A DNA stretch of 64,000 nt from Pseudofabraea citricarpa (taxonomy: Eukaryota > Ascomycota > Leotiomycetes > Helotiales > Dermateaceae): the NCBI GenBank assembly GCA_029641185.1, contig JAPWGK010000009.1, positions 632,501-696,500 of the forward strand, read 5' to 3'. The notes beneath the pieces are model-generated. The model was not told the DNA's origin, made no database searches, and saw only the letters and a list, made by a program, of their open reading frames with translations. A program made the translations under genes and the position numbers. This document shows positions 23,878 to 35,800 of the stretch, piece by piece; position 1 is the stretch's first letter; each line of letters starts with the position of its first letter.

Positions 23878-24077
23878 GGGTGTCTAGAGTTTTCAAGTTG
23901 GGCTCTAGTCAGCACGGCAACGATGGCATCGTGTATAGCGTTTCTCGTTATCCCGCGTATAGTAGACGGTTCGGATAGGGTGTCTAGAGTTTTCAGGTTG
24001 GGCTCTGGTCAGCATGGCAACGATGGCATCATGTATAACAGATATTGTTATCCCAAGGATAGGATATTAGGAATCAA
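23878..24077 (+). repeat. Two-copy 100-bp tandem duplication after lgd1
   Basis: The text beginning GGGTGTCTAGAGTTTTCA recurs exactly 100 bp later (23878 and 23978). The next 60 bp or so, including GGCAACGATGGCATC, are nearly identical. The copies then diverge. It begins 23 bp after the lgd1 stop and so probably lies in the 3' UTR. It falls in the 569-bp gap before the next gene, whose remainder shows nothing else. Confidence 0.85.
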
Positions 24078-24423
24078 ATCCAAGCTGTAAAACTGTTTGC
24101 AAATCGAACTTCAGCACGTTGTTACTGAGGGAAATGAAGAACCAAGACGCTCGATTCCAGTCAATGTACCTACTTCACGTGACCATCCCCGGTATCCGAG
24201 CCCTGGCCGGTTTCGTTTCAGGCTCAACGCACTGGCGCCACAAACAATTTGGCAACGTCTCCAGATGTTGATAGTGGCATGATCGGTATGTATCGCTGTT
24301 GACGGGCATTGAACAGTTCTCTTTCCATTCTTTGATAGGCCTTTGCTCTGGACGTTTGTTTGCGTGTCTCGTGTTCCCTGGTGGTCGTGCCGCTCCCTCC
24401 TTCCTTCTTCACATCGGCCCATC

Positions 24424-26341
24424 ATGGCCCGCCAATCAGGCACGCCCTCGAAAGCCAAATCCAAGCCAGCATCAACACCAGCACCAGCACCCACCGTAGC
24501 ACCAGATGCTCCAGCATTCACCCAGGAGAATTTCGAGAAAGAACTCAAGGCGTTGGCAGCAAAGGCCAAAGAGGACACGTGGGGGAAATGGGCCAAGGAA
24601 CAGTTGGTTGTTCTGCTGCAATCGGCAACCCTCTTGACCCTCGCAGCTATCTATTCCAACATCTCGCAACTCACATTATCCCCGGTCTACGGTGGAATCC
24701 CCTCTTCGATATGGCATTCGAGGGGGGTCATGACGGCCTGCTTCTTGGGCTGGTCCTCGAATCTTTTCCTTAGGAGACAACTGCCTCTGAAGCCGATCAC
24801 GTTACTGCCACTTATTGCTGCATATATACCCATGACCCAATTCTTTCTATTCAAATTCAGCAATGCACTTGGAGCCAACTACGGCCCTCCAATCACCGAG
24901 GCGTTGACTTTCTTGCCGTTGTTGGTGATATCTGTTTCTTGCACTGCTACGGTATTGGATGATCTGGAACTCACCAGTGGTGCAAAAGCAAGATGGATAG
25001 TAGATGCCGCCCCAGGAATCTTCTCATACATCTTCTACAAATCCGTCGAGTTCTACTCAACATCTTACATTCTGGATGTAATTGGAAAGTCGATTGTTCT
25101 CAGTCGTGTGGGTCTTCAATTGCTCTTCACTGGCATCTATTCCGTCTTAGCACCATCCAAACTTCTCCTTTACGCTCTTCCGGCACTTCTCCACACAAGC
25201 ATCTTCAACACTCATTTCGAAGCGCCGTGGACAACCTCATCGCTCAACTCTACATTGCTGAATTCTGGCTGGTCCTTGGTTGACCGACAAGATTCTAACA
25301 CTGGGTTTATCTCAGTTATTGAGAGCAAGAAAGATGGGTTCCGAGTCATGAGATGTGATCATAGTCTTTTGGGAGGTGAATGGATGATCTCATCCAGAAA
25401 CAAAGTTAGCGAACCCATATATGGAGTTTTCGTTATGCTCGAGGCGATTCGTCTAATTGAAGTCCCAAATCCGGTACCAGATACAGAAGCAAATGCTCTA
25501 GTAATGTAAGTCTCCATGCCTCCGTCTCAGAATAAAAACTTATGTCAAATAGTGGTCTTGGAATAGGCACAACTCCTGCAGCATTAATGGCTCATGGAAT
25601 CTGGACCACAATCGTAGAGATTGACCCAGTAGTGCACGAGTACGCTACAAAGTACTTCGGTCTCCCAGAGACGCACACACCAGTAATTGCCGATGCCGTC
25701 TCCTATGCTTCCGAGGTAGCAGCAGGCTTCTCCTATAATGGTAACCAAGGCCGCAAATTTGATTACATCGTGCACGATGTCTTCACGGGAGGAGCAGAGC
25801 CCGTTGAACTGTTCACCCTTGAGTTCTTGCAAGATCTAAAGACCATGTTGAATCCAAACGGAGTAATAGCCATCGTAAGCTCTCCGTCATCACAAGCAGC
25901 CAAAAGCCAAACTCTTGAAACTAACACCCACTCCCCCAGAACTACGCAGGAGACTTCATGCTCCCACCAGCACGCATAATTGTCAACACGATCAAGAGCG
26001 TCTTCCCGAGCTGCCGCATCTACCGCGAATCAGCGAGCCCGGCACCGACGGAGAAGATGGACTTCACCAACATGGTCATCTTCTGCACGGCGACCAAGGT
26101 CGACAAGGTCACGTTCCGCCAGCCGGTCGAGGCCGATATGCTGGGCAGCCAATCGCGCCGCACTTTCCTGCCCCCGAGACACGAAGTGCCCGGCTCGAAA
26201 TTCAGAGCCCAGGCAGATGATGGAGGCCCGCTGTTGAGGAATGGCACGGAGCGCTTTAGAGAGTGGCAGCAGAAGAGCGCTCTGGGTCACTGGGCTGTCA
26301 TGAGGACTGTCTTACCGCCTAATGTTTGGGAGGAGTGGTAG
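24424..26341 (+). CDS. Membrane-anchored spermidine/spermine synthase-like protein
   Basis: Three exons (24424-25505, 25553-25874, 25940-26341; introns 47 and 65 nt) give 601 residues. The first 250 residues contain an Ala/Pro/Lys-rich start and several hydrophobic helices (for example around LLQSATLLTLAAIYSN and LLPLIAAYIPMTQFFLF). The C-terminal 300 residues form a polyamine-synthase/SAM-methyltransferase fold: motif I VIGLGIGTTPA spans the first splice junction, the acidic strand reads IVEIDPVVHEY, and DYIVHDVFTGG follows. True spermidine synthases are soluble and about 290 residues. This is the longer membrane-bound fungal relative whose substrate is not established, so aminopropyl transfer should not be assumed. 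ATG 24424 is the first in frame; the frame upstream lacks an ATG. Confidence 0.85.
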
Positions 26342-26502
26342 AGGGAGCTATGGTGGTGCTGGTGGTGCTGGTAATGGGGGTTTGTATATATGACAGAGAG
26401 TCGTGTAAGAATAATTTGTTTGGTTAAGAGATTTAGGATAAGAGTAGCGAGAGCGATATGGATGGAATTTTCTTTTCACTTAGGTACCTAGGAAGAGCTA
26501 CC

Positions 26503-26530
26503 TCTGAATCTGAATCTGAATCTGAATCTG
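26503..26530. repeat. GAATCT hexanucleotide repeat
   Basis: About four and a half perfect copies of TCTGAA in tandem, in non-coding sequence 160 bp after the spermidine synthase-like stop. Confidence 0.9.
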
Positions 26531-26874
26531 CTGAAATGCCTCATGTCGGATTTGTGATACTTTTTCGTCATTCTTATGACGTACTTCTAAATACTAGGTA
26601 GGTTATTGAACCATGCGATATACGCAACTAAGCAGAGCAAAGTAAAGCAAAAGCAGGCATCTTCCAGATCTCTATCTGAGGGATAAAGCCGTCGAATTGA
26701 CTAATTGACTGATTAATTAGCTGGAAATGTAAATCTGCACATACATACATGCATCCTTGACTGCTCAATGACAATGCTGCTCAGGACACGAATAATAGTA
26801 ACAAGAAAAACAACTGAGATCTGTAAGCAGTATTCCCCCCAGACAACATGAGAAGAAAATCCCGAAACCGTCTG

Positions 26875-27019
<145 letters not shown>

Positions 27020-27713
27020 GAAGCTATTGATTTGCTGATTTTACTTGCTTATTTCTTGATTATTCCCAGCACAAGCCAGTTCAGTCCAGTTCAGTTCTTC
27101 CTCCTCCTTGCTCATTCCTGTAGCAACAGCACAGGAAAGAATCGCGAGTCGAAGGTAAGCAAAAAGTTCAAGGGGTTTCTACATCTTTTCTGTACTGCGT
27201 TTTACCTTGATGAGACTGTAGCAACCGGCAAGGACCAGGTACCTACCTACGTAAACAAGGGAGAACACTGGGATGAAAACCACACGGGGGAAAAGATATG
27301 GAATTACGCCGGATGATATCACATCACATCACATCGACTCAAATCAGAGGCATAAAGATATAGGTAGAAGGAGAAAATAATAAAAAAAGTGCCTGACTAA
27401 TTCATGGTATCGTGATAAAAAGCTAGACAGATAAAAAAGCAAAAGAAAAAGCAGATCGATCCTCCCGGAAAAAATTAAAAGGAAGAAAGCCCCAGAGGGG
27501 TCCCTATGCGAGTGAGTATTTCTAAGCAGAACTCCGTGAACTCGAATTTGGTCGATTCGTTCAATTGATTGCACCAGATCCCCCAGTAAACATCTCCATC
27601 CATATCCATGTCCATATCCATAGCCCTACTTTGCATCAACAAGAAACGAATTATCAACAGCAGTAACGGCAATCGTAACCATCGTAAGTCTTTTTTTTTT
27701 GTACTCTCTCGTT

Positions 27714-29318
27714 CTAGTATCCCGAATCCCAGATCTCATCGTCGCTCTTGATCAGCTCGAGGACGGGTTTCTTCTTCTGTTGCTTCTCCCTGGCTTTGCG
27801 TTCTGCCTTTGTAACCAGTGTTGGTGTGATGGGCATCATGGGCGTAAATGGCTGATAGGGACTATAAGGAACAGCTCCGGCGCTCCAGGGGGTTCTGAGT
27901 CCAGAGTTCAGGCCAGGCGAGCGGGGATTCGTGCGTTCCAGAACCGTTGTTTTAGTAGATTGAGAGACGAAAGATGGGGAAGTTAGAGCAGGCTCATACT
28001 GTCGGAAGGGTAGACTTCGTCCGATTTGGGCAGCTGCTTGTGACTGAGCATTGTTTGATACAAGAGGTGTTTGTGATGTGGTAGAAGTGGCAGATACGGG
28101 ATCATGTGAGGCTTGTGAAGATCGCATGGTCGATGCCGTCGAGATGTTCACTCTGTGTTGTGGTTGTCTTGGAGCTGATATATGTGGAGCCAATTGTTCG
28201 GCGATACTGCGGGTTGGTGAAGTAGGCTGGTCATTTGATGAAGGCTTTCGAGCGTGCATATATGGTACTTGATCTCTTGGAACCGGAGGTGGTGGTGGGG
28301 GAGAGTAGTATCGAGGAGTCAATGGCTCCTCGTCAGAATTGCTCGAAGGGAAGGTAGCTGAGAGTGGTGTGGGCATAGGGGATGAGATTTGCATCTGTTT
28401 GCTCCTGCGTCCCGGTGATCTTAGTGCAGACAAAATCGAAGAAGATCGGGAATGAGTCTTGGAAGATTTTCCATCTTCAAGACTCAAATTTGCTGGCTTG
28501 TTTTTCTCGGATTTTCTTAACCAGCTTTTGCTCTGCTTCTTCTGGAGCGTGTTTTGGCGCTGCGCTTCCTTTGCTGGTTCTGCGGAGACGCCCAACACCG
28601 GACTTCTTTCAATAGGACTCCTCTCAATGGGGCTCCTGTCTACAGGACTTCTTTCCAAAGGACTTCGCAAAGGAAGAGGAATATCCTTCAGTATAATTCC
28701 CTTCGCTTTTGCCTCCTCCTGCTCCATAACATGGGCGTAGATATCTTCAAGATCTCGGTCCAACATTTCGCGATCTGCTTGAACTACTCGGTTGTCTACA
28801 AAAGGATTCCCGTTTACCGGAAGATGCTGTTTGTAGGTCGGAGGAAATACGTAAGGATTGGGCTCAGCTTTGTCTGGAGATGGCCAAGAAAAGTTTCGAG
28901 CGCCGCCTGGGCTACGAGCTGGTGATATTGGAGAGGGGTCGAATTGAGAGCCCACTCGTTCTGTCTGGAGATAGCCGTCAATTGGTTGATGAACCAGTTC
29001 AATATCGAGTGCGTGTGCTGAGAGTCGAAGGTGCCTTCGCAGTCTGCGGTTCAAAATAAGAAGTATGAGGCCGACGACGCCGACGCAGAAGACGTATGAG
29101 CCGACAATGGCAGAGATCTGAGCTGGTAGAAGTGATTTATCTCGAGAGGCGTTGGCAGAGAGAGGAGGGCCGTCTTCAGGCGAAGGTGCAGGATCCCAAT
29201 CGATTCCTAATGGGTTGCTTGGAGTTCTCTTGGGTCGAGGGAGTATGGCCAGACTTATTATAGGTGCACAGGTGAAAAGCAAAAGCAGTGGTGATATAGC
29301 TCGGGCCGCTACGATCAT
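27714..29318 (-). CDS. Single-pass membrane protein with signal peptide and Ser/Pro-rich cytosolic tail
   Basis: One exon encodes 534 residues. The N-terminus (residues 1-26) looks like a cleavable signal peptide. A short Pro-rich outer segment of about 40 residues follows, then one transmembrane helix (IVGSYVFCVGVVGLILLIL, about residues 70-90) capped by RRLRRHLR. The remaining 430 residues are low-complexity and basic/Ser/Pro-rich, with an internal RSP repeat (LERSPVDRSPIERSP and neighbours, about 217-240) and a PPPPPPPVP run near 346. Type I topology with a large disordered cytosolic tail suggests a scaffold or sensor at the plasma membrane; this is inference. I recognise no named family. 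ATG 29318 precedes the signal peptide and is the only sensible start. Confidence 0.8.
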   Translation of the reverse strand: MIVAARAISPLLLLFTCAPIISLAILPRPKRTPSNPLGIDWDPAPSPEDGPPLSANASRDKSLLPAQISAIVGSYVFCVGVVGLILLILNRRLRRHLRLSAHALDIELVHQPIDGYLQTERVGSQFDPSPISPARSPGGARNFSWPSPDKAEPNPYVFPPTYKQHLPVNGNPFVDNRVVQADREMLDRDLEDIYAHVMEQEEAKAKGIILKDIPLPLRSPLERSPVDRSPIERSPIERSPVLGVSAEPAKEAQRQNTLQKKQSKSWLRKSEKNKPANLSLEDGKSSKTHSRSSSILSALRSPGRRSKQMQISSPMPTPLSATFPSSNSDEEPLTPRYYSPPPPPPVPRDQVPYMHARKPSSNDQPTSPTRSIAEQLAPHISAPRQPQHRVNISTASTMRSSQASHDPVSATSTTSQTPLVSNNAQSQAAAQIGRSLPFRQYEPALTSPSFVSQSTKTTVLERTNPRSPGLNSGLRTPWSAGAVPYSPYQPFTPMMPITPTLVTKAERKAREKQQKKKPVLELIKSDDEIWDSGY

Positions 29319-30511
29319 CGTGGTTCAGCGTGCTGATTTCAGGGAGCCATTCGAAGCTCCGTGGTCGACAGCCGAAACGTATATCGAGACAGAGGCAGCA
29401 TGAAAGTGTACATCTCTGACTGCGAAGTGGGCCGAGAAGGGTATATATCAAAGGGTCGCTGGCGCTTCATGGCGAGCGGGCCTGGGATTGGGTGTCGATG
29501 AAGAGATTGCATGTTGAATGGCTGAATGGCTGAGGCCGGGTAGGAACATGCATGAGGGGAGTGAGTGGTTTGCTGCAAGTGTGATGGCGGGCTTATGCTG
29601 CGTTGGGGGGCACATGTGCGAAGTGTACGGGTTCCCCTCAATGAGTATCTGCAAAAGTACCGGATGATGGTGATCATTGGCCAGCGAAGGGAGAAGTCGC
29701 TCATCTCTAAGCGCTGAGCTCGACTAGCGGCCAGCTGATTGGCGAGGCGGTCTGTGCCTACACTGGCCCATCAACAACCTCGCCAGGGCTTCTTCCACTC
29801 AGAAGCACCATCTGCATCTCTTCACAGCGCCTGCAGAAACAGAGGTGGATCGCTTGTTATTTCTGGACCACGAAGTCCCAGCTGGACTGACTCTTGCTCC
29901 TTGTACCTGTACCTACGGTGTGCTGTGACTGGCATTCCAATGCAGAGTCAAGGCCCGATGGCTGACCGCCCCCCCGCCTGCGACCTCCATGGAAAGACTA
30001 TTGCCGAATGAGGACCGTCATGGAAGCTTGGGGTGGTAGATGGGCACCGTACGACTCCCAAGCACGAGATTGAAGGCGCATGCTGACATCTTGAGAGCGA
30101 GGAGCCGAGTTGGACTGAGTCCCAGTGGTCAGGTATCGGGCGATCTACTTCATCTCATCCAGAAAGAGATGAACATACTAAGCTTCACAGCAAGAAGGGA
30201 CGTACCTGACCGTCGGTATTGGTTGCAGTTGACCCAAAGATTTTAGTTGCTTGCCGGCAGTTGCTATTGCTCAAGACATAAGCGTATCAGTTATCCTTCG
30301 TATGCTGTCTGAAGGATAGCTATGGCGTCTGGCAAATTGTTCACAAGCATAGCAAACAAGACAGGAGATCATTATACATGTTCATCGCTTTCGACTATCT
30401 ATGGTATCTTTTTAAAGTATAAACACGTCTATCAGCATAAAGTCGTGATATCTATTCTGCTGTTTAGCCTCTGCTCTACTCTGCTCTACTCTGCTCCGCC
30501 CATCTCAGCTT
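29319..30511. other. Intergenic region
   Basis: Presumed promoter of the upstream minus-strand membrane-protein gene and the 3' side of the deacetylase gene. Frames are short and without motifs. A CTCTGCTCTACT imperfect repeat sits near 30470-30497. Nothing else was seen. Confidence 0.55.
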
Positions 30512-31920
30512 CTATTCGGATCTATCGAATACTTTGCTGCCAAATTTCCACACCTCGTCAATCACCAGAGTCTTCTTCCCATCAGCATCAACTTGGTCGT
30601 TGATAATCACAAGATCAGCATCCGCATCACTCTCGAGGCTGCCTTTCACTCCACTCATCCCAATCATGGCAGCCGGGGTAGCCGTGACAGCTTTAAGCGC
30701 CTGCGGTATCGTCGCTCCCGACCAATTGAGAAAGTTCGTCACGCATTCAATGAGAGTGATCGAGCTGTTTCACAAATCAGACCTCATATCAACAACAGCT
30801 ATGCAGAAGTGGACTTACCTTCCAGCAATCTTGTCCGAGCCCTCCAATGTCAATCTCGGACCTCTTTTCACGATGTTGTCCCCATTCGTCCACTCATAGG
30901 TTCCATCTGCTAGCCCGACCAAGTGCATTGCATCTGTCACCAGTATGAAGCCGTCTGGGTGGGCATTAAAGGCGATCTTAATGGAGGTCGGATGTAGATG
31001 GATGCCGTCAGCAATAATACCAAAGTATGGCCGCGGAAGACTCTCTGCAATACCCAAAACGCCGAAAATGCCAGGATTGCGGTGATGTAGAGGTCGCATT
31101 GCATTAAACAGATGTGTGATCATTGTTGCTCCAGCCTTTACTGCGGTTGACGCCTCTTCATAGGTTGCTTCCGAGTGTCCAATGGAGTAGACAATGTCTC
31201 GAGAGGTGATTTCGGGGATGATGGATGACATGCCTGCCACCTCTGGAGCCGCAGTGATCATTCTAATACGCGGTCTTTTAATCGTTCCATTGAGCGGGTC
31301 CTTGGAAGGGTTGATATTTGAAGCACCATAACAATCTTCCACATCAGAAAAAGTGTTGGCGCCAACGAGAACCTCCACTGCATGAATGCCATTCTTAGTC
31401 TTACTCAGAAATGGCCCCTCACAATGCGCTCCCAATGATTCTGCTCCATCCTCTGATATCCGCATGGATCCCGATGGTCCAAGATAGGGCAAAGCCTAAG
31501 ACTAGGTCAGGAATTGCGCAGAAAATATCGAAGTTCAAAACATACATGATGATAAACCTCACTTTTCTGTGAGGTGAGTGTTGGAAGATATGATGTAACA
31601 CCAGTCTGGACGAGCGACTTATTGACCAACCTCAACGTCTTTCCGTATGTTGTTGGATCTTGTGGTATTGAAGAAAAGTCGAAGCCAAAAGCCCCGTTCA
31701 GTTGTACATCTATCAGGCCAGGAGAGATGATTCTTCCACCTAAATCTATAGTGGCGTCTGGCACGGCATGCTGTGAATAGAAGGCTTCCTGACTGCGGAC
31801 AATTTTGCCTGTGCCGGAGCTCACCCAGAGATCCTGATGGACAAGCTCATCGCCCTTGACCAACCGACAATTGGTGAACTTCGTGATCCGATCACGCGCG
31901 ATCGGGATTGCAGAAGGCAT
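30512..31920 (-). CDS. dac1: N-acetylglucosamine-6-phosphate deacetylase
   Basis: Three exons (31920-31546, 31495-30819, 30764-30512; introns 50 and 54 nt) give 434 residues, typical of eukaryotic NagA/AMDHD2 enzymes. It removes acetate from GlcNAc-6-phosphate to give glucosamine-6-phosphate in the cytosol. Visible motifs are the eukaryotic-type metal motif GLIDVQLNGAFGFDF, GAHCEGPFL (Glu ligand), SIGHSEATYEEA and THLFNAMRPL (His ligands) and LVTDAMHLVG (catalytic Asp). The gene is divergent from the GH3-GNAT gene over a 962-bp shared promoter region. It belongs to the amino-sugar cluster that runs to 44.2 kb. The symbol follows the Trichoderma/Candida naming. Confidence 0.95.
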
Positions 31921-32882
31921 ATTGATGTTGAAGATATTGATTTAGAGAGAGAGAAAGTTGTGGCGAAGACCACGATTTTACTTGTATATTACATGGTGAA
32001 TGAGATGAACATGTAGAGACTTCTGGGCATGTGTTCTACATATCTCCTGTTGGTTCGGCGAAATCGGTGAATGGCGTCAGCGGAGCCCTTACTCATGACT
32101 CTCCATCCATACCGTAGGTTCTAGATACTGACTGGCACATGGGAAAGCTTCAGAAGTTGTTGATAAAGAGATGTAACGTCACCTTGCACAAGAAGTGGGG
32201 TGATAGGCTCACAACTCCTGGATTGCTACGCTTTGATGAAGTGAAAAGCTCAAATTGCAGACGAGCTCCATGTCGCATCGTCGAGGTTTTCTCAACGTAA
32301 CGGAAATGCGGATATGTCAAGGAGGAGCCTCAAATTTCGACGTCTCCAGAGTTGAAGCAACCATCCAACAATGCATGTAAGGCTGACCAGGCATGACAAG
32401 CGGGGGACCTTCGGGGAAGAAATATCCAGTCAGTGACTAAGCAGCTCGCTCTGTGGTGGCTCATTTTCGCAGTGTTCGCAGTGGGGTGGCCGGGTGGCAC
32501 AGTTACCAGCCACAAACGTCTCTATCTATCAATTTCATACTTACCTCTCATTGGCTTACCTATCTTGTTGCACGGGAGCAGATCTACGACGAGGCTGACT
32601 TCTTTCCACCCACTTCGATCCTCATAGAGAGTCAGTCACAGTGCCTACGAGTATGCTGAGAACTCAATCGCCTATCTTTGTGCACGACGAGATATACAGC
32701 TCGCTAAAAGCATCCTTAGCAGCAGCGCCTGCAAAAACAGCAACAGCAATAGCAACCCCGTCTGGCCAAGGCTTGATCTATGGCTGATGGGTATCCACAA
32801 CTTGCTACAACACCAAGTAGTGCATTACTGACACTCACTGAGTGACACGACTCAGTAGATCGCTTATATAACCCTAGCAATC
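31921..32882. promoter_or_regulatory. Divergent promoter region, dac1 (-) / GH3-GNAT (+)
   Basis: 962 bp between two divergent cluster genes, so it must carry both promoters. CACAAA, the core of NDT80-type binding sites, occurs at 32511-32516 and in reverse near 32674, but too few copies to be convincing. A TATATAA-like site lies near 32866, shortly before the GH3 start. Confidence 0.5.
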
Positions 32883-35800
32883 ATGGCGAATATCGAGGAG
32901 GCTATGGATCCATTATGGGACGACCTTGACTGGTAAGCAACTACTCAACCAAATGTGACTCTGATACCGATAATCATAGGGCGATTGGGCAACTGTTTTT
33001 CATGGGATGGGAAGGGACAGAAGTCACTCCTCAAATTCAAACTTTAATTGAAAAGCATCATTTGGGCGCTATCCTGTTGACTACGAAAAATCTAAAGGGT
33101 AGCTAAAAATCTTTCTTTGACTGTAAATTCTTCTTCCGTAATATTAGCACGAATATTGATGTTAGTAGATGCTCAGCAGACGGCGAATCTTGTTCAAGAG
33201 CTTCAAACAATCGCTCATCAAGCTGGACATCCAGTTCCGTTGTTGATAGCTTTGGACCAAGAAAATGGCGGAGTCAACAGTCTTTTTGACGAAGATTATA
33301 TCTGCCAGTTTCCTAGTGCAATGGGAATAGCTGCCACAGGCTCTCCAGATCTTGCATATGAGGTTGCCAATGCAACAGCAAAAGAAGTTTCTGCTGTAGG
33401 AGTTAACATGATCATGGGTCCTGTTCTCGATGTATTGACCAATGCTCGCTATCAGCCATTAGGAGTCAGAGCAACTGGAGATGATCCACAAGAAGTATCA
33501 CAGTATGGGATTGCAGCTATGAACGGCTACAAAGATGCCGGGCTCGTTACTTGTGGGAAACACTTCCCTTCATATGGCAACTTGGATTTCTTAGGGTCCT
33601 CGTTGGACATGCCAATAATTACAGAGACTTTAGAGCAACTGAGCCTCGGTGCTCTTGTACCATTCCGCAATGCAATCCGGGAAGGGCTTGATGCCATGAT
33701 GGTTGGCGGTTGTGCAATTGCTAATGCGGGTACGTAAAGGCTGGAATCAACCTTATTGAAGTCTTGTCTTATGCTGACTGACTGCAGGAATGAATGTAAT
33801 GCACGCTTGTTTGAGTGACCAGGTTGTCGATGACTTGTTGAGGCAAGATCTTGGATTTAATGGTGTCACTATCTCCGAATGCCTTGAAATGGAAGCACTG
33901 AGCCATGACATTGGGGTCAGAGGTGGTACAGTTATGGCTGTAGAAGCTGGATGTGACCTTGTTCTTCTTTGCCGTTCCTTTGCGGTCCAACAAGAAGCAA
34001 TTTCGGGCCTGAAACTGGGTATCGAGAACGGCATGATCTCTCGCGATCGCATCAAAATATCACTCAAGCGTGTTCTCACCTTGAAGTCTCGATGCACCTC
34101 CTGGCAGCAAGCACTCAACACACCCGGGATAAGTCAACTCTCAACACTTCATTCAAGCCATCTTGCTCTATCAACTAGAGCTTACGATAATTCTATCACG
34201 ATCATGCGCGACAAAAGCCACCTTTTACCACTTTCAAATACGCTCTATCCAGATGAAGAGCTACTTCTTCTTACACCCCTTGTGAAGCCACTACCAGCGT
34301 CTGCTGCCACCCAGACTCTCAACGAGAATCCCCGACCTGTGAACCCAGAACACGATAAGTGGAAGCAGAGATCATCAATTATGAGTGGCGAAGGTGTCTT
34401 TCGAGAATTAGGGCGATCATTGGCACGACAGAGGCATGGAAAACTTCTGCACACTTCATACACTGCCAATGGTGTTAGGCCTGTTCATGAAAATCTGATT
34501 AACCGAGCAACGTCGATTATTATAGGCAAGTGATCATATATTAACAAGTATTGGTAGATGAGCTAACACTTCAAATAGTGACTGCCGATGCAAACAGGAA
34601 TCTTTACCAAAACGGATTTACAAAACATGTTGCCATGATGTGCTCCATGTTAAGCGCTGGTGGCAAGAAAAAGTCCTTGATAGTTGTGTCTGTCAGCTCT
34701 CCGTATGATTTTGCGATGGACAAATCGATAGGGACTTATGTCTGCACCTTCGATTTTACGGAAACAGCAATGTCTGCACTAGTAAGAGCCCTATTTGGAG
34801 AGTTTGTTCCACAAGGTACTTTGCCTGGTACCCTGAGAAAAAGCAGGAAAGTTCAGAAATCAAGACAGCACTGGTTAGTAGAGGGATGGAATTACGAGAG
34901 AGACTTCCGAGGGCTCGCAGCACTTATTAAGGCGATAGAGAAGACTGCTCCACCGAATCAAAAACACGCTCTTTCTGGCTCTACGGGTGCTTCTTTCACC
35001 CTTCCTGCGGTTAGCTCAGAGGATGGCGTTGAAGAGGCCCATTTCGTCGTCCGAAACAGCAGCACACTCGCACTCTACGGATTCTGCTCGACTTACTTCT
35101 ACCAGGGCGTGGGCATGATCGGTGCTATTTTTGTAGATCCTGCCAAAAGATGCCTTTCTATCGGACACTCCTTACATCAACGTGCCACTCGTGGGTTACT
35201 GCAAAAACCCGGCATCAAAAAACTTCAGTTGGGACTTGGACTTCCTGGTGTCTATCTCGGAATTCCCATGAGTGATCTTTCTGAAGGGGCTCGCTTGAAG
35301 AGATGGTTCGCAAGTAATGGATGGGATATCTTGTCTCCAAGATTGCTCTACACTATGACCATACCAGAGGTAACACACTGGTCGCCACCGGACGGACTCT
35401 TGCAAAGTGTCCAACGAGTTTCTTTTGGATTCGACCTCATACACGGAAGAGAGAATTCCGAGACGGTCATGAATCATGTCAAGACACATGCCAGCCCTGA
35501 AGTACTGGAACTGTACAAACTTGCTCTAGACGATAAAGCATGCGGTATTGTTCGTGCGAAGAGTCCAGTAGACGGGTCTTTGGTTGGTACCGTCATTATA
35601 TGCAGACAAGGTACACAACTAGCTACCTATATGCCAGTTCTGGAGTCTGCTGGCGAGGCTGTTGGTGGCATTATTGCTCCTGTTGTACCACCAGGACCGC
35701 AAGCTGCTACGGTCCTACAAGGTCTGGCTTTACTGGGCATTCGTCAGAATAAAGCACATCGTTCAACAACATGTGTGCTGAATTGGGTCCAGCAAGAAGA

